Positions 35,719 through 44,964 of a stretch of DNA of 64,000 nt are shown piece by piece. The translations under genes and the position numbers were made by a program. The stretch lies in NCBI GenBank assembly GCA_963573305.1, contig OY754329.1:14103200-14167199 (forward strand), in the 5' to 3' direction. Each line of letters starts with the position of its first letter. Position 1 is the first letter of the stretch. Source of the stretch: Pyrrhosoma nymphula. Taxonomy: Eukaryota; Arthropoda; Insecta; Odonata; Coenagrionidae. The notes beneath the pieces were generated by a model. The model had not been told where the DNA came from. It made no database searches and saw nothing but the letters and a program-made list of their open reading frames with translations.

Positions 35719-35726
35719 TGACGTCA
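35719..35726. promoter_or_regulatory. CRE-like palindrome TGACGTCA, left subterminal
   Basis: TGACGTCA is the consensus CREB/ATF site. It lies upstream of the THAP-like coding start and is mirrored at 36,746-36,753, so it may serve as promoter or as transposase-binding subterminal repeat. Confidence 0.4.
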
Positions 35727-35841
35727 TTTTCGCTGTTTACATTTAGACCCAGGCGTTTCCTTATGCTTACAGTGGTAACAAATGCGGCGAAATTAGTTTC
35801 TGACGTGTTCGCGTTTCTAGATATGCCTTTAAATGGCATCT

Positions 35842-35945
35842 AAGTAAGGGATATAGATGGTGTTTTGTGCCACAATGTACAAATACATTGGTTGACACAC
35901 CGAACAAGAAATTTATTCACGCAATCATGACATTGAATGATTGAA
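35842..35945 (+). pseudogene. THAP domain N-terminus (truncated)
   Basis: The plus-strand frame reads GYRWCFVPQCTNTLVDTPNK then KFIHA before a stop near 35,940. This matches the start of THAP zinc fingers (aromatic, C-x4-C, T-N-T, T-P-x-K-x-F). THAP domains bind DNA in many transposases and derived proteins. The second zinc pair (C-x2-H) is not present downstream, so only the first third of the finger remains. Confidence 0.55.
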
Positions 35946-36121
35946 ATTTCTTCCTTGGATTCCTCAATGTCCACCCGTAAAATGTATGCTTTACTCTGCA
36001 CTTTGTGTTCTGGACATATTCTTGCAATGACTGTGCACAGTGGTCCATCTCTCTTTACTTGGATGTATTCTATAGCATTATCACCATAACTCTCACGAGA
36101 AGCTTTATAATATAACAACAC
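35946..36121 (-). pseudogene. SWIM zinc-finger segment (truncated, minus strand)
   Basis: The minus-strand frame opening at 36,121 reads SRESYGDNAIEYIQVKRDG, then CTVIARICPEHKVQSKAY, then ISIIQCHDC. SWIM fingers end C-x-C-x(n)-C-x-H. Here the CHDC half is seen but the following GGCKH half is missing, because the frame crosses into reverse complement of the THAP segment. I recall such SWIM segments from arthropod repeat-encoded proteins that also carry a YqaJ-type nuclease; no YqaJ part is present. Function of this copy is unlikely. Confidence 0.5.
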
Positions 36122-36745
36122 TTAAATTAAACTTTGAATAGACATTTAGGAGATGAGAATCTATTTTTTGGCGTTTCTACAGCAGATAAGCCACTTCTAG
36201 AAACCTCCTCTACAAACAATCACTAATTAGCAATCACTAATTATAATTAGCAAATAAAAAATTAACGTATTAGGTGTGTCGAGTATTGGCAGCATAAATA
36301 TTTGGCGAGTACTGTGTTATGTTGATATGTTACTAAGATACTGTTTGTTTACTGTTGCATGGACTGATATGGACTTCGATAAAGAAAGAAGTATCATAAT
36401 GATTATGAGTGTATTGGAAAAACAGTTAATAAAGTTCATACACCAAATACATAATTATATGTATAAAAAATGATATAAAACAGTAATGACGGTTTTAAAA
36501 GCAAACCTTAGGCTTACATTTTTTGGACTTAAGCTCAGCGAATTTCCGCAGCATTAAATCGCTCGCCCTTCTTCATTAAAATGCCTATCATAAACATATC
36601 CTCTTTGGGCAAATTATCTTATGTGGTTTTAATAAAACCATTGCACGCCATAGTCTTTGTTTTCAATGAAATATCTTTAAATATACGGTAGATCTTCTAC
36701 AGTTACTCACTTTCTCCCTCACATCCGTCTATCGCTCAGCGAAAA

Positions 36746-36753
36746 TGACGTCA
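36746..36753. promoter_or_regulatory. CRE-like palindrome TGACGTCA, right subterminal
   Basis: Inverted counterpart of the site at 35,719-35,726, within the shared motif CAGCGAAAATGACGTCA. Confidence 0.4.
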
Positions 36754-37207
36754 AGCCAATCGGATTTCGTTTCGCAGCGGCGTAAAAAAATTTGAAATTT
36801 CGACTATTTTAATCTTAAATATCTCAATTAATATTAAATCAATTTTAAAACTACTTTCACTCCGCAAGCTTGTTCGAGTTTAAGTAACATATAAAGATCC
36901 GTAAACTTAAATTCGAAATTTTGGAAAATACCCAATTGTGCAATATACAATCATAGGTGGTGGTAGTTTATAGTATAAACATTTTGCAGAGTAAATGTAA
37001 GTATTTTATTTACAATCAGGGAGTAGTGATAAAATGTATCAGCATTAAACCATGTATATTGCTATCAGATCTACCGACCCAGAATTTATTTTACAGAGAG
37101 ATTTACTATATTTTTCCACCACGCTCTTCGTCCATATTTTATCCCTACACGATCAGTCGAGCTTTGACCGCACATTGGGTGAGAGAAAAACCCAGATGAA
37201 CTGAGAC

Positions 37208-37500
37208 ATGTCCCGGCAACGCAGTCCTACTTCGGAAAACTTTTGCAAATTTTGCAAGACTTATCAGAAAACTATTCTGATATTGAGGAACTCAACCCAG
37301 TGCATTCTGATTCGGATGATGGAATTACTTTCTTCTCTGACGCTTCAAGTGACATTGCTGAAAGGAGCGGTGATGCCTCGAAACGAGATCTGCAAGATCA
37401 TCTGACGGAAGCACCCTTTCGAGACTCTGGTCAGTTATCTTTTGATTTAACTACGATCCTGTATATTAGAGGGAGGGTGTTAGCACATTAAAATCATTAC
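37208..37500 (+). pseudogene. piggyBac transposase N-terminus (family 1)
   Basis: An ATG at 37,208 opens SRQRSPTSENFCKFCKTYQ, then a frame change near 37,240 gives QDLSENYSDIEELNPVHSDS and an acidic Asp/Ser-rich run. An acidic N-terminal region before the catalytic core is usual for piggyBac transposases. The sequence to about 37,955 is a low-complexity GA-rich stretch that I cannot align, possibly an intron or replaced sequence. Confidence 0.55.
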
Positions 37501-37954
37501 AAATACATTCGCCGTATTTCTATTGATAATTTTGGTTACTTTTTGCATATATTTCCTCACTTGTCCTTGGGCATCGGTCATGGTGGTGCACAGGGAGTGA
37601 GGTTTGGTAGGGAGGGAAGAGGACAACGGAGAGGTCGGGGATGAAGAGAAAGTGCAAGGGACTGCAGAGTGCCGAGCGCTGCTGACGCAATTGAAGGGAA
37701 TGTCCAACTACACAGTGATGCTGCCCTCGAAAATGCTTCCGGTGAGGGTTTCCTCCCTCCAAGAAGGGCTGAACGGGAAGGGGGACGTAAGGGCCGAGGG
37801 CGTGAAAAAAAAAAGATTCTTTTGCTCCAGCAGTCGGAACTCGGCTATTTGGTAGGTATGGACTCAATGAGTAGGTTGTGACTCGAAGTGCCGTAAACAC
37901 GATCGATAGGCTTGCGAGTCAAAATATTATAAAAGAAAATCCGGACCTTCACCA

Positions 37955-38485
37955 CAAATCAAACGTAGAGTGTCTAAAGAGAGCGTATCTAGCGCATGGC
38001 GTTTATTAATTGATGAACGTATGCTCCGGCATATCAAATTATGCACTGGAGCAGAAGCAGTTCGCTTGGGTGAGGGAGATTGGACCACAACTGTTGAGGA
38101 AATTGAAGCTATTTTTGCCCTAATATACGAACGAGAAGCATATGGTTGTGGTTCGCTAGATTATGATATGCTATGGTCTAGTCACTAGACTAGTGAATGG
38201 GGGCCAGTTTTTTTTAAGATAATGTCACGGAGCTCAGATTTTGCTCGCTTATGAAGTACTTACGTGTTGATATTTGGAGTACAAGATCTCAGCGTCTCAC
38301 TACGGATAAATTTGCATTGATGTCCGAAATATGGAACAGCTTTGTGGACAATTGCAGAGTTTGCTATATTCCAAGTGAATACCTTACTGTGGACGAGCAG
38401 CGAGTGGAAGGTGGAAAAAATTAACCAGATAAATTTTGAATAAAGTTTTGGGTATTAGCACATGTTAATTTCAAATATTTATGCA
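37955..38485 (+). pseudogene. piggyBac transposase middle part (family 1)
   Basis: KESVSSAWRLLIDERMLRHI, then LCTGAEA, then EEIEAIFALIYEREAYG are standard conserved piggyBac blocks, up to a stop at 38,187. The frame then shifts but continues with LRVDIWSTRSQRLTTDKFAL, SEIWNSFVDNC and YLTVDEQ, the block holding the first catalytic Asp. After VDEQ about a dozen codons are missing, then PDKF and IKFWVLAHVNFKYLC resume with a TGA inside. The fragment ends where the LINE begins. Confidence 0.8.
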
Positions 38486-38807
38486 AGGAAATTTAGAGAT
38501 GGCAGCTGCCCCCGGCCAACGCCCACCTCCCCACAGTACATGAACGCAAGCAACGAGAGGAGGTGTGATGGGTGTATGTCCTCTAGGAACACAACCGGGT
38601 GCTGGCAGTACGGAACGCTCTGAAAAAGCACACAAAAACAGACGGGAACACCCTTTAACGATTCTTCAACCAGCTCTCGAAGGGTGAGGTTGTGTCTACT
38701 GAGCGCTCCTGAACCGGTTTCCTCTCTGACCGGCGGCGATCACCTATTTGACTCCTTCTCTGACCGGCAGCGGCACCGTACACCTAGATTTGTGCAGCAG
38801 TGAATTT

Positions 38808-38917
38808 AGTGTTTTATTTTTGAAATCGTATTTTGCGAAGTAGTGCTGTGAAGTGAAGTAGTGTTATTTTTGAAATCGCATTTTGTGAAGTAGTGCTGTG
38901 TAGTGAAGTAGTGTTGT
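38808..38917 (+). repeat. Tandem repeat in the LINE 5' UTR
   Basis: Two copies of a ~52-54-bp unit containing TATTTTTGAAATCG, ATTTTGxGAAGTAGTGCTGTG and GTGAAGTAGTGTT, with a third partial copy. Tandem 5' UTR units often carry LINE promoter activity; that role is inference. Confidence 0.7.
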
Positions 38918-39324
38918 GAAGCAGCCTGGTCCTGTAGCCGACGGTGTAACGGATAAGTAGTCGCTGACCATCTTATTTTCTTAAATTCTTTTTTCCTTTA
39001 TTCAAGTGTATTACTAATTTGTAGTGCTTGCTTAGTTATAATTTGTCTTGCTTCAGTCGTTAAGTAGTGTTATAGAACTTAAAATTATTAGTAGTTCTAA
39101 AGTATTAGTATTGACTCTTAATAATTATTTGACCCTATACGTGCGTGCGTATTCTAGCAACTGATCCATTGCATTTTTGCTCTTTATCCGTCTAACTACT
39201 TTGCTAGAAAGTACTTCTTACGCAACCTTGCGTATCGTACTTGATTCGCTTATACCCGCATTATATATTTAGAGGACTTAGTGTAAATTCAAATCGTTTT
39301 AAGTGCAAAAGCCTGTAGAATAGT

Positions 39325-40356
39325 ATGGCTGGCCCTAGTTCCTCTGTAGCGAGCCTCAAGAGCAAGGTGAAGAGCGACCTCCTCGAGGCACGTGTCGCCG
39401 AACTGGAGAGGTTAGTTACGGAGATACTCGCCCGGGTTACGGGTTGTGGGAGGGTTTCGGGCCCCGGTGGTTGTAGCGTTTCTTCCAGGACCTTGCACAG
39501 CACCAAGGTGGTGTCCCGGGCATGCTCGGGTGCGAAAGCAAGTGCGGCGGCCTTGGGGAAGACGGTGCAATCTTCGGGTCTGGGGATGACTCACAGCCTG
39601 AGGCCCGAGTGGGTGGTTGTGCCCCAAGGGCGGGGGGCGGTGGCTCGACCGAGACGGGGATTGGGGGATGCGGAGGCTAATCCCATCCCCGTTCGCAACA
39701 GCTTCGCGGTTTTGTCGGAGGACAATTCTGGGGAGCCAGTTAGCGAGGTCGTGAACGAAGCCCCCGTTGCAAGGGACTCAACTTCGAACGGCAGCCGGGC
39801 TGGGAGGGCAGGAATAGTATTGTTAGGGAGTTCGAACGTCCGGCGGATTTTCCCCCAGTTGGAGAAGAGGGCAAGGAGAGACGGACCGGACCAACGGGTC
39901 ACCTCCTGGTGTACACCAGGGGGAATCGTACCCAATTCTACGGCGGTGGTAAAAGCGGCGGTGAAGTACACGGGCTGCTCTAGACTGCGGGTGGTGGCCC
40001 ATGTTGGCACCAATGATGCTTCCGAGCGTAGAGCCGATGAGATCTTGGATTCCTTTAGGGATCTAAACTCGGAGGTGGAACGCGTTCGGAGGGGCACTGG
40101 TGTCGATCTGCGACTATCCATCTGCAGCATTGTTCCACGGACTGACTGCGGCCCTCGAGATTGGGACAGGATTGCCTGGATCAACAAGAGGCTGTGGAAA
40201 TTCTGTGCGAGCATTGGGGCAGAGTTCGTGGATCTTCGGCCGGTGCTTAGATCATGCCGGGCTCCCCTCAACTCGTCTGGGGTGCATTATTCCAAAGAGG
40301 CGTCTGAACGGGTGGCTCGTAGGATTTTGGAGCACTGTAGATATTTTTTAGACTAG
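39325..40356 (+). CDS. CR1-like LINE ORF1 protein with SGNH-hydrolase-like domain
   Basis: A 343-codon uninterrupted frame. Residues about 9-36 are charged and Leu-rich with heptad spacing (SKVKSDLLEARVAELERL), likely a coiled coil for trimer formation. Residues 60-160 are Gly/Arg/Ala-rich linker. From 163 on there is an SGNH/GDSL-esterase-like fold: block I LLGSSN (166-171) with Ser 169 or 170, block III HVGTND (226-231) with the conserved Gly and Asn, and block V SGVHYS with His 321 as putative catalytic base. In CR1-group LINEs such an ORF1 esterase is known, and ORF1 proteins bind RNA. No CCHC knuckle is seen. Codon use is GC-richer than the surroundings. The stop at 40,354 is followed by a ~146-bp gap to ORF2. 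The ATG at 39,325 is the first in frame with the coiled coil. Confidence 0.85.
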   Translation: MAGPSSSVASLKSKVKSDLLEARVAELERLVTEILARVTGCGRVSGPGGCSVSSRTLHSTKVVSRACSGAKASAAALGKTVQSSGLGMTHSLRPEWVVVPQGRGAVARPRRGLGDAEANPIPVRNSFAVLSEDNSGEPVSEVVNEAPVARDSTSNGSRAGRAGIVLLGSSNVRRIFPQLEKRARRDGPDQRVTSWCTPGGIVPNSTAVVKAAVKYTGCSRLRVVAHVGTNDASERRADEILDSFRDLNSEVERVRRGTGVDLRLSICSIVPRTDCGPRDWDRIAWINKRLWKFCASIGAEFVDLRPVLRSCRAPLNSSGVHYSKEASERVARRILEHCRYFLD

Positions 40357-40502
40357 AGGATAGGTCATATAGTGGGATTTTTAAATATTTAACCAAACGC
40401 AGCCTCCGAGGAAATCCGCATTGCGAAAATGTTCACACCCAAGTAAACTTAGGAGCGCTAAAGCCGGTAAATAGTGGCAATTTTCCCAAAACTCGTACTC
40501 CA

Positions 40503-40964
40503 GTGAAAGAAATGATATCAAATGTAATAAGCACTTCCAGTGAAATTCGCCCACCTAATACCCATAAACGTGGAAAAGAACCAACCGACACTCAATCGAC
40601 AAAATATGACATTAACTTTATAGTAGTTAATTGCCGTAGCGTTAAAAACAAGCGCGCTGAAATCGAGCATATATTTCAGGACGCAGACGTGGTCATAGGA
40701 ACGGAGAGCTGGCTTTCTGAGGATTTAAGCGACAGCAAAGTTTATCCTCCAGGATATAAAATCTACAGATGCGATCGAAGCGATAGGGCAGGTGGCGGAG
40801 TTTTTCTAGCAGTTAAATCACATTTACACAGCACCGCCCACGAAATAACTGACAATGAAATAGAAAGCGTGTGGTGTACAATTAAACAACGAAACAAAAG
40901 GAGTATACATGTTTGCTCTTTTTATAGACCTCCAAACTCCGAAGCTGATATTATTTACCAATAA
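40503..40964 (+). pseudogene. LINE ORF2, N-terminal part of APE endonuclease, ends at premature stop
   Basis: 153 codons in the same frame as the following ORF2 body, separated only by an in-frame TAA at 40,962-40,964. The first half of an apurinic-type endonuclease is visible: FIVVNCRSVKNK with the catalytic Asn, VVIGTESWL with the catalytic Glu, GGGVFLAV and FYRPPNS. This enzyme nicks target DNA to prime reverse transcription. Eight sense codons lie between the stop and the next ATG at 40,989, so no frameshift is needed; a single substitution explains the break. Confidence 0.85.
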
Positions 40965-40988
40965 GATAATCAAATAGCCGCGTTTACT

Positions 40989-43349
40989 GTGAGAGACAGT
41001 AAAAGTGCAATAATTATTGGGGGAGATTTTAATTTGCCATCTATAAATTGGGATTCTTACACTGTAAAACCGAATTCTAGGAATAGGGAAATCAGCGAGA
41101 TCTTACTCAACACACTTGCTAATCACTCACTTTCCCAAGTAGTTGACAAGCCTACTATAGGAAATAAAATATTAGACCTTTTTGCAGTAAGCCATCCTAA
41201 GTTGATAAAACAGCTCGATATTATTGACGGCATAAGTGATCACAGAGTAATTTTTGCAACCTTAAAAATTGAAGTAGAGTCAGCTGTAAAACCGAAACGC
41301 AATATTTATTTATTTGATAAATGCAACTTCATCAAATTTGGCGAGATGCTTAATGATTCGTACACGGATTTCGTAGCTAAAACTGAGGATAAAAGCACTG
41401 ATGAATCATGGAAATATTTCTTAAAAATTCTACGACGGGGAATCAACGAATATATTCCGCAAAAATTGAAATGCGACAGTAAAGAACCTCGCTGGTATAA
41501 CAACGATGTTAGGAGGGACCTTAAGAGACAGAGAAAATTGTACAACTTGGTTAAAAAGTTCACTACGGTAGGTGACAAATCGAAGGAACTTGAAGCAAAA
41601 GAAAGTTACGCTGCGCAACGCTCAAAAACTAAGAAATCAATGCGTTCTGCGTTGCTAAATTTCAAGAAAAAAGTACTTGGTGAATTACTCGAAGAAAATA
41701 CGAAATCTTTTTGGTCATATGCGAGAGAGCTTCAGGGAAAATCTTCAACCGTAGATTCGTTATTTGATAATGATGGCAAACTTGTCACCGAAAATATTGA
41801 CAAAGCTAACACGTTAAATTCCCACTTCAAAAGTGTATTCACCGCAGACGATACTGCATGTAATTTTGAAATACAATTCACTGAGGAACCGATGAAAGAA
41901 ATCACTATTCAACGTGATGGGATAACTAAACAGCTACAGTCGATAAAAAATAGTATATCTCCGGGTCCGGAGGGAATACCCGCGCGTGTCCTCAAGGAGT
42001 TAGCGCCACAGATCGCACCGTTCTTAGACATAATATTCAAGAAGTCATTGTCTGAAGGAAAGATACCATTAGACTGGAAAATTGCAAACGTTACACCGAT
42101 ATTTAAAAAGGGAAACAGACACGACCCAGGGAACTATCGACCAATTTCATTAACGTCGATTATAGGCAAGATACTCGAACATATCGTCGTTAGCAATATC
42201 ATGACGTTCCTGGACAGTCGTAACGTCCTCCATGGCTGTCAGCACGGCTTCCGGAAAGGTAGATCATGTGAAACACAACTCGCGCTCTTTCTTCATGACG
42301 TTCTCAAATCTGGCGAATCGAAAAGACAAGTTGACGCATTATTTCTAGATTTTAAGAAAGCTTTCGACACGGTACCTCATAACAAACTTTTATACAAATT
42401 ACAGTCATGCGGCCTAAACGAAACAGTAGTAAACTGGATACGCGACTTTCTGAGTGATTGTAAGCAAAAGGTAGTTCTTGACGGAATTAGCTCTGATGTC
42501 GTTAAAGTGACATCAGGTGTCCCGCAAGGAAGCGTGATCGGACCCCTTTTGTTCATTATATACATAAATGATCTATGCTCTCGAATTAGCAGTAAAATAC
42601 GTTTATTTGCCGACGACGCTGTCATCTATCGTGAAATTAGTGATCACTCTGACTTTGAAACTCTATCATCGGATTTAAACAACGTTCATGTGTGGAGCCA
42701 AGAGTGGGGACTCGAACTTAATCTGAGCAAATGCACGGCGGTACATTTCTTGCGGAAGTCGTCCAACTATTCCCATGTATATGCTGTGGATGGTGTTAAC
42801 ATAAAGGCGACAGATGAAGTGAAGTATCTAGGAGTTACGATAACTTCGGACCTATCGTGGGGAGCACATATAAGAAATATTTGTGGCAGAGCTCTGAAGA
42901 AGCTAGGATTCGTCAAGCGTATTGTGGGAAGATTTTCGGATGAAAAAGTAAAAGAGAGGTGCTATTTCGCACTCGTCCGGCCACACCTTGAATATGCAGC
43001 GAGCATATGGGATCCGGTGCAGAAAGACTTAGTCCGGGAACTTAATAAAATACAAAAGAAAGCTGCGCGATTCGTCAAAAACAGCTACGGGCGTACTGAC
43101 AGCGTTACACAGATATTAAACGAATTAGGCTGGGAACCGCTACAGACTCGGAGGCTGCGCGCTAGGCTTAGATTGCTTGAACAATTGAGAATATATATCT
43201 TTCAGAGCGACACGGAGAACATCATATTAGAACCCCACTATATTTCCAGGTCCGACAGAAACGATAAATTAAGAGAGATATTTTGCCGAACGGATAGGTA
43301 TGGGAATTCGTTTTTCCCCCGAACAATAAGGGACTTCAATAAATGCTAG
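40989..43349 (+). CDS. LINE ORF2 body: endonuclease C-terminus and reverse transcriptase
   Basis: 786 open codons. Residues 8-16 IIIGGDFNL and 82-85 (ISDH) complete the APE endonuclease. The reverse transcriptase follows: PGPEGIPARVLKEL, WKIANVTPIFKKG, NYRPISLTS, HGFRKGRSCETQL, FLDFKKAFDTVPH with catalytic Asp about 454, SGVPQGSVIGP from 509, and FADD at 540-543 giving the catalytic Asp pair. The tail has EVKYLGVTITSDLSW and GWEPLQTRRLRARL, then FPRTIRDFNKC before the stop. All RT motifs are intact. The ORF2 start is at 40,503; 40,989 is only the first Met after the premature stop, so alone this frame lacks the Asn and Glu of the endonuclease. Assigned to the CR1/L2 group on ORF1 type and RT motifs. 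Confidence 0.9.
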   Translation: MRDSKSAIIIGGDFNLPSINWDSYTVKPNSRNREISEILLNTLANHSLSQVVDKPTIGNKILDLFAVSHPKLIKQLDIIDGISDHRVIFATLKIEVESAVKPKRNIYLFDKCNFIKFGEMLNDSYTDFVAKTEDKSTDESWKYFLKILRRGINEYIPQKLKCDSKEPRWYNNDVRRDLKRQRKLYNLVKKFTTVGDKSKELEAKESYAAQRSKTKKSMRSALLNFKKKVLGELLEENTKSFWSYARELQGKSSTVDSLFDNDGKLVTENIDKANTLNSHFKSVFTADDTACNFEIQFTEEPMKEITIQRDGITKQLQSIKNSISPGPEGIPARVLKELAPQIAPFLDIIFKKSLSEGKIPLDWKIANVTPIFKKGNRHDPGNYRPISLTSIIGKILEHIVVSNIMTFLDSRNVLHGCQHGFRKGRSCETQLALFLHDVLKSGESKRQVDALFLDFKKAFDTVPHNKLLYKLQSCGLNETVVNWIRDFLSDCKQKVVLDGISSDVVKVTSGVPQGSVIGPLLFIIYINDLCSRISSKIRLFADDAVIYREISDHSDFETLSSDLNNVHVWSQEWGLELNLSKCTAVHFLRKSSNYSHVYAVDGVNIKATDEVKYLGVTITSDLSWGAHIRNICGRALKKLGFVKRIVGRFSDEKVKERCYFALVRPHLEYAASIWDPVQKDLVRELNKIQKKAARFVKNSYGRTDSVTQILNELGWEPLQTRRLRARLRLLEQLRIYIFQSDTENIILEPHYISRSDRNDKLREIFCRTDRYGNSFFPRTIRDFNKC

Positions 43350-43637
43350 GCGTAATTTCATTAGAGCGTTTCCTTTTTATCTTTAAGCGGATGGTGTCCT
43401 AACACCCCCCACCACACGCCTATTGAGGCGGATTGCGGGGTAATATGTAGATTTAGATGAAGTACTGGGCACTATACAACTGACGCTATAGATTTTCTGA
43501 GTGATCCAAATCAATTAATGCACCATATTGGACCGCTCAGGCATACAAGATTCACCCCATTTGGGACATTTCCAGAAAAAAGTTATTGTTGTCCACACAA
43601 AAGCGCTGTAAAGTCATGCCTCGTTACGCCTCACGTA

Positions 43638-43730
43638 CAGTGTCGTATCTAGGGGCTGGCCAGGCAGGCAGCTGCCAGGGACGCAACCCTAAGAGGGGCG
43701 CACTTTGCAGACCCACAACCTGCAGGCTTA
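43638..43730 (+). mobile_element. hAT MITE fragment (same family as 11,539-11,935)
   Basis: CAGTGTCGTATCTAGGG, GCTGGCCAGG, GCTGCCAGGGACGC and GGGGCGCACTTTGCAGACCC follow the order of the intact copy; the right half is missing. It lies between the LINE and the resumed piggyBac transposase. Confidence 0.7.
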
Positions 43731-43779
43731 AGGGGATTTTGGTTTACTAACAGGACTTATTTATTTCAAATACTCCTCC

Positions 43780-44420
43780 TCCTCCTCGCCCGCCGAACGA
43801 AGGCCTCACTGAAAATGTTGTTTTACGTCTATTGCGTCAGTACCTGAATTCAGGACGAAATGTCACGACAGATAATATTTCCACGTCACTGACTTTGCCT
43901 AAAAATTAAAGGAGAATGGCATTAGTATTGTCGGCACAATGAATAGAATCAGAGTTGAGGTATTTGAAGTACTTCGGACGTCAAAGACTAAGTTGTACCA
44001 GAATCCTAAAACCACAGTCCTAAAAAAAGAATATATTATCTATAATTACAATACACCAAGGTAAAAAAAACTAAAACGTATTGGTTCGGAGTAGGTACCA
44101 TGCATTCCAGTATTGAATTACATAGTACAGAAAAAAGATTACCAGAGTCAGTAAGTTTCTACGACTCCACAAACTATGGAGTAGACTGGACCAAATGGCA
44201 AGGAAATACACCACGCGCGCTGGACCTCGGCGATGGTCTGTGCAACTTTTATATAATATCCTAGATTTAGCTGCCATCAACGCATAGGTATATAAAAAGA
44301 GGTCACTCCACAAAATATCAGCCACAATAAATCAATTTTTACGCTAGCTGAAGAACTACATAGTGAGTACCTACTGAGTATATCAAGTCACAGCCAGGGC
44401 CAGCACCTTCCATTTCAGGT
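43780..44420 (+). pseudogene. piggyBac transposase C-terminal part (family 1)
   Basis: The frame reads NEGLTENVVLRLLRQYLNS, then GRNVTTDNIFTSLTL (block with the second catalytic Asp), then after frame changes SIVGTMNRI-like and TSKTKLYQNPKTT-like pieces. Near 44,180-44,330 it reads DQMARKYTTRAGPRRWSVQL, LYNILDLAAINA, a TAG, then YKKRSLHKISATINQFLR, another TAG and the remains of LAEEL. This is the conserved piggyBac C-terminal block. Several stops and shifts make it dead. It shares orientation with the pieces at 37.2-38.5 kb, so the LINE split one gene. Confidence 0.75.
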
Positions 44421-44964
44421 ACAAAAATTAGATTAAGAAATCAGTGTCAGACACAGGCATGTAAAGCGAATAAAACTATGGTAATTGAAAAGATGCCAAA
44501 AATATACTTGCGGAAATTGCACGGCGAGAAGTTAAAAACTTATTCTATGTGTTATGAAAAATAAAGTCTGGGACGGTAGAACTTATAGCAATATACATGG
44601 TTGAATGCAGTTACTTACATTTTAATACTACTCCCTGATTGTAAATAACATATTTATATTTACTTTGCAAAATGTTTATACTATAAACTACCCCATCTAT
44701 TATTTTATATTGCACAATTGGTGATAAGTCAGTGTATCCCAAAGTTTGAGTTATAGTTGAAAAACGAAATTGTTTATAAATCTTATTCATTACTATAAAA
44801 TAATGCAAGTTTGAGTTAAAAATAAAATATTCTCTCTTAAAAATAGAATTTGTGCGTGAAGTTATTCATACAACCACCAAAACCAGAGAAAACACCTACC
44901 GGTCAAAATGACCGCTGCCGGCGCTTTTAGGTATGGGGAAAATGCGGCGCTTCAAGTGTTAAGA

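Larger units (their letters stand above)
35548..36933. mobile_element. 1.39-kb TIR element with THAP and SWIM fragments
   Basis: Ends GGGTATTTTCCA and its inverse TGGAAAATACCC are flanked by AATT on both sides (35,544-35,547 and 36,934-36,937). The other arm of the host piggyBac provides the uninterrupted site (ACCAATTGTGCAATAT at about 44,710, minus strand), so the boundaries are precise. TGACGTCATTTTCGCTG occurs about 171 bp from the left end, and inverted about 180 bp from the right end. Inside are a THAP-like N-terminus (plus strand) and a SWIM-like segment (minus strand), facing each other. Confidence 0.8.
38486..43465 (+). mobile_element. CR1-like non-LTR retrotransposon, near full length
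   Basis: A ~5-kb LINE sits inside the piggyBac transposase: the transposase reads up to about 38,480 and resumes near 43,780. Order is a ~840-bp 5' UTR, ORF1 with SGNH-hydrolase-like domain, ORF2 with APE endonuclease and reverse transcriptase, then a ~110-bp 3' UTR ending GGTAATATGTAGATTTAGAT. The 3' UTR contains a small hairpin (CGCCTATTGAGGCG). An SGNH-type ORF1 combined with an APE endonuclease is typical of CR1/L2-group LINEs. No clear target duplication was found, and the 5' boundary is accurate to perhaps 20 bp. Confidence 0.85.
35157..44962 (+). mobile_element. Composite piggyBac transposon (first family) with nested insertions
   Basis: The left end near ACACTAGAAGCGCCG (35,160) and the right end, inverse of ACACTTGAAGCGCCG (about 44,944-44,958), are inverted. 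TTAA is intact at 44,959-44,962 and reads ATAA at 35,157. A second inverted block, CTAAAAGCGCCGGCAG followed by GGTCATTTTGACCGG, lies inside both ends. The inverted arms extend several hundred bp: 35,340-35,547 plus 36,934-37,090 on the left pairs with about 44,565-44,930 on the right. Between them are scattered piggyBac transposase pieces, all plus strand. The unit is interrupted by the 35,548-36,933 element, the CR1-like LINE and a hAT MITE fragment. The left end is less certain than the right because the motif occurs twice. Confidence 0.75.

Noticed and set aside
36957..37199. 80-codon plus-strand frame resembling the minus-strand frame at 44,611-44,808
   Set aside because: The similarity exists because both lie in the long inverted arms of the composite piggyBac; it is non-coding arm sequence.
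39591..40271. 226-codon minus-strand frame
   Set aside because: Antisense shadow of LINE ORF1; GC-rich codon structure leaves the opposite frame open.
43466..43637. Possible continuation of the piggyBac transposase right after the LINE
   Set aside because: No conserved transposase block could be read in any frame; the transposase is only recognisable again from about 43,780.
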